DNA of 64,000 bases from the NCBI GenBank assembly GCA_016188965.1, contig JACPGT010000005.1, positions 1 to 64,000 of the forward strand, in the 5' to 3' direction. This document shows, piece by piece, positions 29,338 through 39,325 of this stretch; within the stretch, counting starts at the first letter, position 1; the number at the start of each line of letters is the position of its first letter. The stretch is from Microcaldota archaeon (GTDB lineage: Archaea > Micrarchaeota > Micrarchaeia > Norongarragalinales > Norongarragalinaceae). Both the position numbers and the translations under genes were made by a program. The notes beneath the pieces are model-generated. The model saw nothing but the letters and a program-made list of their open reading frames with translations, was not told the DNA's origin and ran no database searches.

Positions 29338-29721
29338 ATGAAAAAATGGCTCATCAGCAGCCTCATCATCTCCGTGATTCTCGCCGGCTGCGCATATCCG
29401 CCCTCAAACGGGCCTGTCGGAAATAACTCCATCGCCGACGCGCCCACGGCAGTCACCATGGCCCAAGGAGAACGAGCCGACGCTTGCGGCTATACCATCT
29501 ATTTGGCGAAGTTGACGGGTGCGGCGGGAACCCGTTCGGACTGGATGCACCAATTCGAAATCCAACGCGCCGGCGGCGAAGTCGTCGACACGCTGACGAG
29601 CTGGGGCAACGAAGAGCACGAATTGCAGTCCCAAAAAGCCCAAAACGTGCGCATCATCGTCAAAAGCATTCAAGACACGCCGACGCTTCAAGCCGACGTC
29701 GTGTTCGACTGCAACCGCTGA
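29338..29721 (+). CDS. Putative lipoprotein, paralogous to the C-terminus of 26087..27145
   Basis: Lipobox ILAGC; ACGYTIYLAKLTGAAGTRSDWMHQFEIQ...VDTLTSWGNEEHELQSQ...IIVKSIQDTP. Confidence 0.75.
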   Translation: MKKWLISSLIISVILAGCAYPPSNGPVGNNSIADAPTAVTMAQGERADACGYTIYLAKLTGAAGTRSDWMHQFEIQRAGGEVVDTLTSWGNEEHELQSQKAQNVRIIVKSIQDTPTLQADVVFDCNR

Positions 29722-29733
29722 CGACTGAAAAAA

Positions 29734-30048
29734 TCAAAAACGATACAACTTCTTGTGAAAATCCACCACTTTGCCGTTGCGAACGTGCACGCCTTCTTTT
29801 TCCAAGAGGGCTATCTTCCTCTTCACGCCGTAAGCGAAGCCTCCAAGCGAGCCGTCCGAACAGACCACGCGGTGGCAAGGAACGGTGCAATCACCAGACA
29901 CAAAGTCATACGTGTTCGAATTCAACGCTTGGCCCACGGCGCGGAACGCCTTGGACTTCAACGCACTTGCAATCGCGCCATACGTGGTGACGCGGCCGGA
30001 AGGCACGCGGGCGCACAACGCAAGGACGCGAGAGGAAAAAGACGCCAT
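29734..30048 (-). CDS. ogt: O6-alkylguanine-DNA alkyltransferase
   Basis: VPSGRVTTYGAIASAL; VPCHRVVCSDGSLGGFAYG. Confidence 0.85.
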   Translation of the reverse strand: MASFSSRVLALCARVPSGRVTTYGAIASALKSKAFRAVGQALNSNTYDFVSGDCTVPCHRVVCSDGSLGGFAYGVKRKIALLEKEGVHVRNGKVVDFHKKLYRF

Positions 30049-30101
30049 ACACGAGCCTACGCAACGGCCAGTTAAAATAGCTCGCCGCAGTCAAGACACG
30101 C

Positions 30102-30404
30102 ATGGCAGGGCAATACCGCGGACCGACGTTCCTGGAACACCTCTACGGGCGGCAATGCCAACTGCACAGCGGCATCAAGACGAAAAGCCTGCCGCATGCG
30201 CTGGCCATCCTAACGGACAAGCGCGTCGTCAGCTTCGAAAACGCCAAAATTATCCTCGAACAGCACGCGGATGAACTGGTGAAAACGGATTTGAAGAACC
30301 CGTTCGCCCACCTGCACGAAAAGCTCACGCGTTCTCGTCGGAAGAAAAAATTCGACGAACTGATGGGCCAATACTCCATCCACATGGCCCTCCAAAGCAA
30401 ATAG
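30102..30404 (+). CDS. Hypothetical protein
   Basis: 100 aa ORF. Confidence 0.5.
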   Translation: MAGQYRGPTFLEHLYGRQCQLHSGIKTKSLPHALAILTDKRVVSFENAKIILEQHADELVKTDLKNPFAHLHEKLTRSRRKKKFDELMGQYSIHMALQSK

Positions 30405-30743
30405 GACGATGCTCCGCTCGGCCTTCCAAAAGAAAAAGAATTTGGAATGCAAGCGCGGAAAAAGTGTATTTTTCGAGCGGTTGTAGGAGAGAACGAGATT
30501 CACAAACGGCGTTAGTGCCACGAGGAATCAAAAGTTGGCCTTTAGTAACGGTTCGCTGAAACCATCGCTTGCGCTTTGGCCGTACACGTCCGTCCTATCA
30601 AACCCGTCTGCTACGGGCGACCTAAGCAGTCTCGTTTTGGGAATGGCTTCGCCCTTAGATGCTTTCAGGACTTATCCAAAAGCGCGTAGCTACCCGGCGT
30701 CCTTGTAAAGAACCGGTAAACCAGAGGCGCCGATTCCCCGTTC

Positions 30744-30925
30744 ATCGAGTAGAAAATTCCACCCGTAAACGGAAAATGTAAAGTTCCATCTCTCTTAAGC
30801 CGTTTCCTCCAAAGCTGAACTCCGCACGACTGTTGACATTCTTTCATCCAATAAAGTCGGAATGCCATCCGTCGGCGTATCAAAACAACGCGTTAGGAAA
30901 ACGCGTGCCGCCTTGTAGAAAACGT
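30744..30925 (-). other. ~182-nt insertion in the 23S sarcin-ricin loop (H95)
   Basis: Flanks GGTTCCCTAAGTAC and GAACGGGGAATCGGCG preserve H95; GAGAG missing; 8-nt direct repeats near ends. Confidence 0.7.
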
Positions 30926-31648
30926 GTACTTAGGGAACCTTACCCTCAGACTGCAATGCACTCCTAGGAGATGCCACCGAACTGTCTCGCAACGTTCTGA
31001 ACCCAACTAACGTGGGTCTTTAATGGATGAACAACCCAACCCTTGGCGGCTCCTGCACCGCCAGGATGACCCGAGCCGATAGCGATGTACCAAACCGCGT
31101 GGTCGATATGAACTCTCGCACGCGACAAGCCTGTTACCCCCGGGGTAGCTTGTCTGTCAGAACAGGGTCCCATCAACGGACACACTGTTGTTCGTTAAGC
31201 CCCACTTTCGTGCCGGCGACCCATTTTGTTAAGATCACCATCAGTCCGACGTTTGTCTTTAACCCTCTACATCCGATTTCTGACCGGATTGAGTCGAACT
31301 TTGGGCGCCTTTGTTATTTTATCGAAGGCGTACCGCCCCAGTCAAACCGCCCACCTGCCGCTGTCCTCTCCAGAAGGAGAGTAAGCAACGCAGTCAAAAA
31401 ATAGCAGTGTCACACTTTCGCCTATTCGGCCCCCGGAAGGACCGACATGACGGCTCCTGCTTACGCTTTGATCCTCCAACCGTGTCACAACAACAGGCTG
31501 CGGTTAAGCTCCACGGGGTCTTCGTTTCCCCCTAGGAATCCCCGGCATGTTCACCGAGTAGTAGGTTCACCAGGTTCAAGACAGGGACAGTGGGACGCGC
31601 GTTACGCCATTCATGCAAGCCGCCAATTAAGCGGCGAGGTATTACGCT

Positions 31649-32390
31649 CAATTTGTTACTCATCCTAAAAAGCGGATGGAACGGGCCATTTCTGCCCATT
31701 TCCGACACATCGCTGTGCGGATCGGACTATATCTTCAACGCTTCAGCGAAACCGATGGTCCTTACGACCATCGGCAACCACCGTTGCGTTGTCTAGCGTA
31801 TAGTCTCTGAGGATTCTAGATACGCTGGAACGGGTTTACGATTCATCATGGAGATGATGCGAGCGATTTGGTCCAATCCTTCTTGAGTCAAATGCCGTTT
31901 TTCATTCATCATAGAGATGACCTCGGCAAACAATTCGAAGTTTTTCCGCTTCGACGTCTGCAAAGGATGGCGTTGAAAAAACCGAATCAAATGATTCAGA
32001 TTTTCCAAGCCGCGAACGCGAAACTCTTTGCGGTCACCGTTGTTGACGGTAACCGTCCCGAATCCGAAATAATCCCGGATTCGGAAAAGCACGCGTTCGT
32101 CCCGTTGATGTTGAACGACACGAAACTCTGGAAGAACGGTCCAGCCCAAAGTCATTTTCTCCAGCCGGTTAAGACTGATGTGAAAACAACCTTCTCCATC
32201 GACAAATCCCACGATCCAAGACGGATCTAGCCTTTCCTGCTGATTGCCTGCACTCATCGCGTTGTCACCAACGACCATAGACCGAATCCGAACTTTTTAA
32301 GGCTCGGACACGTCGTGGCCGGTGGTAGCGTGAGATTCTACCAGGGTTTCCAGCATATAGCTAGATTTTACTAAGGCAAGCTTTTGGTTT
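31649..32390 (-). other. Putative group I intron in 23S rRNA at the L1923-type site (CTTAAGGT^AGCG)
   Basis: P1 CUUAAGGU/GCCUUAG with terminal U.G, terminal intron G, motifs UAUGCUGGAAA, CUCAGAGACUAUACG, GAAGAUAUAGUCC. Confidence 0.88.
31793..32257 (-). CDS. LAGLIDADG homing endonuclease in the 23S intron (single motif, I-CreI-like)
   Basis: WIVGFVDGEGCFHIS; LIRFFQRHPLQTSKRKNFELFAEVISMMNEKRHLTQEGL. Confidence 0.9.
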   Translation of the reverse strand: MSAGNQQERLDPSWIVGFVDGEGCFHISLNRLEKMTLGWTVLPEFRVVQHQRDERVLFRIRDYFGFGTVTVNNGDRKEFRVRGLENLNHLIRFFQRHPLQTSKRKNFELFAEVISMMNEKRHLTQEGLDQIARIISMMNRKPVPAYLESSETIR

Positions 32391-34342
32391 ACCTTAAGAG
32401 AGTCAGAGTTACTCCCGCTCTTTACCAGTCCTTCGCTCCCTTGAAAAGGAGTTTGAGATACTAGCAGTGAGCAGGCGTCGGCCTCTGTACACAGCGTTTC
32501 CACGTCGCAGAGACCTATGTTTTTGGTAAACAGTCGACGTCCCCTTGTTACTGAGACCTACGAATCCTCCAAAGATAAATCTCGGGAAAAAACGTAGGCA
32601 CCCCTTATACCGAAGGCACGGGGCTAACTTGCCGATTTCCCTTGTCTTGATTCTCCTGACACGCCTTAGCTTTTTCTGCTAGGGGCACCTGTACTGGTTC
32701 TTGGTACGGACACACTCGATCGAATACGCACCCTTTTCATGGACTTTGGGATTCAAACCAACCTTGCGGCCATTCGCCACTTGCGCCAATGCTCCTCGCA
32801 ATGAGACTTCTCGGCGGTATTTGGCTTGGACAGAATACATCTGCTGGATTTATCCCCAAGCGTCGGATGCGTACCTTGCGTTGCCGCGTCTACGAATGTG
32901 GTAGGCGAATGTTAACGCCTTTCCCTTTCCCCTACACGGTTACGTTACGGGTTAGGACCGACTGACTCTGGGCCGACAAACGTTGCCCAGAAACCCTTGC
33001 CCTTCCGGCGTCCAGGATTCTCACCTGGAATAGCTGCTACTAGCACCAAGATCTTCATTACAACCCGGTCCACAGGAACTCACGCCCCTGCTTCGACCCC
33101 GGCTGTACGCCCATCTACTCAATTTGTGTCCCTTCGGACACATTGCCCACGTATCGGTGAATGGCTTGAGTCCCGACAGTTTACGATGCTCTGAATCTCA
33201 ATGGATCCGCTGTTACGCGTTGTTTAAAGGATGGCAGCTTCTGTTCCTACCTCTCCACTGTCTACGATTCGAAACATCTTGAGTTTACACTTAGCCATTA
33301 CTTTGGGACCTTAACGTGAGTACGGGTCGTTCCCCCCTCGGGACGCGCGCTTAACTCGCGCCCCCAACTCCCACCGTCTACGGCGGCATGAACTTCGGAG
33401 TTTGACAAGGTGGTGAGGGATTTCTCCCCCGCTCCACCAAATCGGTGGCTCTACATCATGCCAACCTCGGGTGAGGCTGAACTGCGGTTCACTTCGATGG
33501 GAACCCGCTATCGCCAAGCTCGAATGACCTATCATAGACCAATACGGGTGACGGGCTTTCACCATCCGGATGGACGGCTGCACCCTGCTCGCGCTTAGAT
33601 CGCTTTGGCTTCGGGTCTTAAGACAGTGACTTGCCGCCCATGAAGACGGCATCCCTGGGTCCTTGCGGACTTGCGGATTTTTGCTTTCGCTGTGCGCAAT
33701 GCTCGCCACGGCCTTAAACTCCTTGGCCCTTGCTTCAAGAAGAATGACGCAACCCTGTTGCCCTTGCGGGCCCTTTGGGGCCGCGTCTTCGCTGTCACCA
33801 TTCAATTTCAGGCACTTTGAACTGCCCTTTCGGGCTGCTTTTCAGTTTTCCCTCGCGGTACGTCTGTTCGCTATCGGTCTTGGGGTATATTTAGCGTTGG
33901 AAGTTAATACTCCCGACTTTATGTGCCCAAACCAGGACACACTACTCTGGAACGTCCTCCACGCCTGCACTTCTTCGCCTACCGGGCTATCACCGTCTAT
34001 GACGGAGTTTTCCAACTCACTTCAGCTCGAAGACCTGCGCTAAAAAGAACGCCCAAACACCACATCTCTACCTGCCTTGCGGCAGGGATTCGGTTTGCGC
34101 TGATCCACTTTCGGTCGCCCTACTGATGGAATCTCGTTGATTTCTTTTCCTCCTCCTACTAAGATATTTCAATTCAGAGGGTTTCCGCCTCTCTCGAGGC
34201 AATTCGGGGATCCCCGGTTCGCAGGATGCATGCTCCTCGCCGGGGCTTATCGCAGCTTGCCACGCCCTTCTTCGGTACCCAAGCCCAACCATCCACTGAA
34301 TGGTGTGTAGCTTTACTACTCCTCGTGAACTAATGCCGATTA

Positions 34343-34742
34343 CAGCAAACTAAAAGTTTGCTGCTTGGTAAGACCTACATGGCCTTACCAAGTGCATTTC
34401 GTTCTCTGCCTACAACCGCTTCACGAAAACACTCCCTCTTGAGCGAAGCGGTGGTCAAAACGACCATCGCATCCACCTTAAAGAAGAAATCCGCGCTTGA
34501 TTCTGGATTCCGTCCCCGCAAGCGGGCGACGTTTGGTCCAAAACTGCGGAAAAACGACTTGCGCCGCCTTCCCAATTGCCAGAAACGGTTTTGAAGCCGT
34601 TTCCAACACTTGAATTTTTCTTTTTACAACCCATCTGATTCGCGCGCATTTGGCTTTTCGTTTGGCGCGACCAGCTTTTCTTTTTCGCAACGCTCGCAAA
34701 CCCGAACGGTTTGCGGCGCCCAGCAAACGCCGGAGCGTTTGC
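34343..34742. repeat. Cluster of seven hairpins with mostly 9-bp stems in the tRNA-Ala/23S spacer
   Basis: 34343-34363, 34364-34392, 34448-34470, 34511-34531, 34582-34603, 34694-34716, 34723-34742. Confidence 0.75.
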
Positions 34743-34763
34743 CCGGGAAAGAAAAGTTGGGCA

Positions 34764-34835
34764 TGGACTCGGCGGGATTCGAACCCGCGGCCTCGTGATT
34801 GCAAATCACGCGCGCTACCACTGCGCCACGAGCCC
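34764..34835 (-). tRNA. tRNA-Ala(UGC)
   Basis: GGGCTCGTGGCGCAGTGGTAGCGCGCGTGATTTGCAATCACG...GGTTCGAATCC; between 16S and 23S. Confidence 0.95.
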
Positions 34836-34940
34836 TTTGAGCAAAACCGTCGGCACGTCGTGCCCACGGCAACGGCCGATGCGAACGTAAAAAAAATCGT
34901 TGCCATCGACGCTCAGGCTCTCGCCGAGTAATGAAATATT

Positions 34941-34961
34941 TGCAGGCCTTGAAAATTGCAG
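34941..34961 (-). other. 3' strand of pre-16S processing stem (5' strand about 37305-37337)
   Basis: tgcaggccttgaaa...gcag complementary to the 16S leader; GUUGGGUUCU/GAGAACCCAAC also pair. Confidence 0.6.
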
Positions 34962-35056
34962 AGAACTTAAAGGAACTTTAAGCTCCCTCCAAAAGTTGGG
35001 TTCTCCCAACCAATAGGAGGTGATCTAACCGCAGGTTCCCCTACGGTTACCTTGTT

Positions 35057-35802
35057 CACGTATGGTCTCCATGTCGCCATGGGGCGTGGACTATATCACC
35101 ATCTTAAGGATATTTTGCTTGACTGGATGTCGAGAACCAATCTTCTTTGCAAAGTCCGAGTAGGACTTGCAGCTCAAAAAGAATCGCCAATAATCGGGAT
35201 CCTTTTTTCGGCTCGGATTGTGAACCGCTCCACAAATGATTCCGAGTTCTTCCAAGAACATTTTCACTTCTTCCAAATCTTTTCGGTTTTTTTGGCAAAA
35301 GTAAATGTACATTCTTGAACCGTTGAGCGGCACGCTTCCTTCCGCATCGAAGTATCCTCGAATATAGTCGATTTTATCCTGGTTTGAAAAAACTTCAACT
35401 CCGGTCAAAACCGATTTCGAAAATTCGACGATGTAGACGTTACGACTGGTTCCTTCTTTGTAAACCCACGCGCGATAACCCAAATTACGAATCATTTCCG
35501 CTAAATCACGGACATATGATTCATGTTTTTGGGCGATCCGATACGTGTGCTTCGCTTCGAAGCCATCGTGAAGCGCACCAAGCAGATAGGATTTGGACAT
35601 CCGTCGCACCTTAAGAGCTCTGCGTGTAGTCTCTGAGGGGTCAACCGACTTTAAGAACCTTACAAGGGCTCTTGGCCGGTGACTTCCCTGCTGATTGACC
35701 CCACCCAAACCGTTGCCAGTTTGGGATCCTCGGGTTTTTCCAGCATACAGCAAAGTTTTACCGTTCTCCTCGCGGAAAACGGGTCGCAACAACTCTCATT
35801 TT
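35057..35802 (-). other. Putative group I intron in 16S rRNA after U1498-equivalent (GTCGT^AACAAGG)
   Basis: P1 GUCGU/GCGAC with U.G, terminal G, motifs UAUGCUGGAAAAACCC, CUCAGAGACUACACG, GAUAUAGUCC. Confidence 0.88.
35091..35600 (-). CDS. LAGLIDADG homing endonuclease in the 16S intron (two motifs)
   Basis: YLLGALHDGFEAKH and YIRGYFDAEGSVPL. Confidence 0.88.
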   Translation of the reverse strand: MSKSYLLGALHDGFEAKHTYRIAQKHESYVRDLAEMIRNLGYRAWVYKEGTSRNVYIVEFSKSVLTGVEVFSNQDKIDYIRGYFDAEGSVPLNGSRMYIYFCQKNRKDLEEVKMFLEELGIICGAVHNPSRKKDPDYWRFFLSCKSYSDFAKKIGSRHPVKQNILKMVI

Positions 35803-36886
35803 ACGACTTAACCCTCCTCACCTACCTCTAGCTCGACTTTCGCTCATCACGGAAGCCTCACTAAAAGCAAGCTTGGATGGCGTGACGGGCGGTGTGTGCA
35901 AGGAACAGGGACATATTCACCGCGCGATGATGACGCGCGATTACTAGCCATTCCAGCTTCATGCGGACGAGTTTCAGCCCGCAATCTGAACTTAGACTCA
36001 GTTTCGGAGATTGCCTTCGCCTTTCGGCGTCGGAGCCCATTGTCTGAGCCATTGTATGCCACGTGTGGCCCAAGAGATTCGGGCCATACAGACCTAGCGT
36101 CGCCCCCTCCTTCCTCCCGCTTAACGCGGGCAGTCTTCACAGAGTGCACCCCGGATCGCTCCGAAGTTAGCAACTGTAAACGGGGATCTCGTTCGTTTCA
36201 GGACTTAACCTGACACCTCACGGCACGAACTGACGCTGGCCATGCAACACTTCTCGGCTTGTCGGCTAAAGTCGTTAGCTTGAGCCTCATTCTGCCGTCT
36301 CTCTTGGTGAGTTTCCCGGCGTTGAATCCAATTGAACCGCAGCATCCACGGCTTGTGGTGTTCCCCCGCCAATTCCTTTAAGTTTAAGCCTTGCGACCGT
36401 ACTCCCCAAGCGGCAAACTAAACGGTTTCCCTACGGCACTGCACCCGCTCAAGGCAAGTGCAACGCCTAGTTTGCATCATTTACAGCTAGGACTACTCGG
36501 GTATCTAATCCGATTTGCTCCCCTAGCCTTCGTCCCTCACCGTCGGACGTGTTTTGGTCAGACGCCTTCGCCACTGGTGGTCCACCAAGGATTACAGCAT
36601 TTTACCGCTCCCCCTAGTGTACCTCTGACCTCCCCCACTCCCTAGCCTGGTAGTATTCCCTGCACGCCTCTTGGTTGAGCCAAGAGATTTCACAGGAAAC
36701 TTGCCAAACCGGCTACGGACGCTTTAAGCTCAATATTCGTGGACACCACTCGGGCTACCTGTGTTACCGCGGCGGCTGGCACAGGATTTACCCACCCCTT
36801 ATTCCCCAAGCGCTTCAAGCTTGGTAAAAGATGACCGTTAGGCCATCACTCGGATTCCCCCCGTCACGCTTTCGCGCATTGCGGAA

Positions 36887-36918
<32 letters not shown>

Positions 36919-37510
36919 GCCCTTGTCTCAGTGCCCGTCTCGGGGCTCCTACTCTCATAGCCCCTACTGATTATCGCCTTGGTGGGCCGTTACCCCACCA
37001 ACTAGCTAATCAGCCGCAGTCCCATCCTAGAGCGAAACGCGCTGCAATCCGCGCGCCCGTTTGGGCCAGGGTTCGTTCCAGAATCCCAGGCCTATCGGGA
37101 ATTACCCTCAGTTTCCCAAGGTTGTCCCCGTCACTAGGGTAGGTTGACTACGTGTTACTGAGCCGTACGCTGCGGCCCAACACTTGGACCGCAAAACTTG
37201 CATGGCTTAGTCGAAATCCGATAGCAGTATCCTCCAGCAGGATCAACTGGTGTTGAAATCGGCCACCTTCTTGGGAGAAGATGGACCGATCGTACTTGGG
37301 TCGCAAGAACCCAACTTAACTGCTTTCAAGGCCTGCATCCAACCTGAATGAATCCTCCTCGACGGAGGGCTTGGTTCAAGTGATCATTTCGCGCTACCGT
37401 CTGACAAAGCGAGACCCTCATAGACAGAATGCTCTGGGTCCGCCGGGAACGGTAGCATGAGAAAACGCGTCTTCGACATGAAAACGCGCTCTCTTACCGT
37501 ACTTATCCCC

Positions 37511-37520
37511 CTTTATATAC
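37511..37520 (-). promoter_or_regulatory. TATA box of the rRNA operon
   Basis: GTATATAAAG on the minus strand upstream of the 16S leader. Confidence 0.6.
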
Positions 37521-37706
37521 CTTCTGACGGAGTACGGTCGACACCTCCATTTGCCTAACCAAAGCCTGAAAACGGCCTAAACCTGAAACAAAGGCACAAT
37601 AGGCCCCCGTACGAGGGCAGGGGAAGGGGCTCGTTTATAAAGGAAGACGCCAATCGAGGCTGAAAAAAACCGGCAGTGGGAAATTGGAAAATATTTGAGA
37701 ACAGAG

Positions 37707-38939
37707 TCAACCCAACAGCATCGACAGGATCGTTCCCGGTTCCCACAATTGCGCCGCGTGGCGGTAATCCGAGGCGATTTTTGACGCGAGTTCTGCAAGC
37801 TTCGGATTCTTCGCGCTTCGTTTGACCGCAAAATCGAATAGGGGGGGGTTCTTGATTAGAAACTCCAGTGAACCCATAGCCTTGTTTTCCGGACCGATGA
37901 CGCGCCAGAGGGCGGCGTCGTAGCGGTGGAGGCTTCGGGCCGAGACGTCGCCGGCGCGCAGTGCGGCATCGATGCTTTCCGCAGCGATTTTTCCGGAGCG
38001 CATGGCGGGCCCGCAGCCTTCGCCGGCGAAGGTGACGGCCGCGTTGGCCGCGTCGCCCACGAGCACGAAGCCTTCGCCGGATACGGCTTTTTTCTTGCTG
38101 CTGCCCACGGTGACGCCCCAGACGCCGATGTCGGAAATGCGACGGGCCTTGGCAAAACGGCCCTTGAATTGCGGTAAGTTCGTCAACTCCAGCAGCATTT
38201 TCTTAGGGTCCAAACGGTTTTTTCTAACATGGGCGGTGGGAAGCCCCACGCCGACGTTGCATACACCACCGTCCACGGGGAAAATCCAGAAATAGCCCGG
38301 ATTCACGCCGGCCAAATAGTGCAGCTCGACAGTGTACGCATCGTGCACCACGCCTTTGAAGTAGGCTCGGGCGTTGGAGGCATGGCGTTCCGGCACGACG
38401 GGCTCAAGGCCGGCGGTGCGGGCCACGGGGCTTTGCGAACCGTCGGCGCCGACCACGACGGCCGCGAAGAAGGATTCCAAGTTGCCGCGGCCGTCCGTGC
38501 CTTTCACGCCGACGACGCGGCGGCCTTCGCGGATGACGCCTTGGACTGAGAAGCCCTCCATCGTCCTGACGGTCCTCTGTTTCTTGGCCGCCTTGAATAG
38601 CATGTGGTCGAAGAGTTTGCGGCGTACGTCGTAGTGCGGCCCGTGGCGCTTGATTTTCGCGGTTTCCAGCGGCACGCGCAGTTGGTGGCCGCCGGGAGTG
38701 GAAAAGAGCATGGCGTGGATTTCCTGCTTCGGCAGCCGTTGGAAGGCATTCCAGAGGCCCATTTCCTTGACCAAATCCGTGCAGATCCAGGACTTGTTGT
38801 CGGCGCAGATCTTGTCGCGCGGAAAAGTAGCGCGGTCCAGCAACAGCACGGAGCGGCCCGCCTTGGCCAGGAAGAATGCGCAAGTGGAGCCGGCGGGTCC
38901 GGCGCCGGAGACGATGACGTCATAGGGGGCGGAAGGCAT
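37707..38939 (-). CDS. Geranylgeranyl reductase-family FAD protein
   Basis: YDVIVSGAGPAGSTCAFFLAKAGRSVLLLDR; LVGDAANAAVTFAGEGCGPAMRSG. Confidence 0.88.
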   Translation of the reverse strand: MPSAPYDVIVSGAGPAGSTCAFFLAKAGRSVLLLDRATFPRDKICADNKSWICTDLVKEMGLWNAFQRLPKQEIHAMLFSTPGGHQLRVPLETAKIKRHGPHYDVRRKLFDHMLFKAAKKQRTVRTMEGFSVQGVIREGRRVVGVKGTDGRGNLESFFAAVVVGADGSQSPVARTAGLEPVVPERHASNARAYFKGVVHDAYTVELHYLAGVNPGYFWIFPVDGGVCNVGVGLPTAHVRKNRLDPKKMLLELTNLPQFKGRFAKARRISDIGVWGVTVGSSKKKAVSGEGFVLVGDAANAAVTFAGEGCGPAMRSGKIAAESIDAALRAGDVSARSLHRYDAALWRVIGPENKAMGSLEFLIKNPPLFDFAVKRSAKNPKLAELASKIASDYRHAAQLWEPGTILSMLLG

Positions 38940-38974
38940 GTTGGCAAGCCGCAAGAAATGACGGAAAAAGCGCT

Positions 38975-39325
38975 TTAATTCGTTATGCCGCCTCTCGCCA
39001 GCGGAAAAGAAAAAAAGGAAAAAGTGGCTTCACAGCCGTCGATCCGATCCCAGGCTTCGGCGAGTTTCTCTTCCTGCCGTTCCAGGGATTCGGCGCCCTG
39101 CGCGCGCTCCGTCACGACTTCGACGATCAGGTCAGCCAAGGCATCCAATTGCGCGCCATGCTTCTGGTCGATCCTCGCCTTGACTTTTTCCTTGAGCAGC
39201 TCGACTTTCGCCCACTGGGCCAAGGCATGCGCGTACTCGGACGGTCCGCACGCGGCGCCTGCGCACATCACTTGTCGTTGCATCCCGTACAAACCGGTCA
39301 CCACCCGATTTTCGATATATTGCAT
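38975..39325 (-). CDS. Hypothetical protein divergent from padR-like gene
   Basis: 116 aa; shares AT-rich intergenic region with 39369. Confidence 0.5.
   Translation of the reverse strand: MQYIENRVVTGLYGMQRQVMCAGAACGPSEYAHALAQWAKVELLKEKVKARIDQKHGAQLDALADLIVEVVTERAQGAESLERQEEKLAEAWDRIDGCEATFSFFSFPLARGGITN

Larger units (their letters stand above)
30528..34322 (-). rRNA. 23S ribosomal RNA, interrupted at two sites
   Basis: Conserved segments across the length (CTCTTAAGGTAGCG region, GCTACCCCGGGGGTAACAGGC, GAAAGCATCTAAG); ends approximate. Confidence 0.93.

Noticed and set aside
30744-30925. A third group I intron in the SRL
   Set aside because: Too short (about 182 nt), lacks the P4/P7 motifs found in the other two, and simple excision does not restore the SRL.
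31649-35802. Archaeal BHB-type rRNA introns
   Set aside because: I could not form a canonical BHB at either junction, while P1/U.G, terminal G and group I core motifs fit well.
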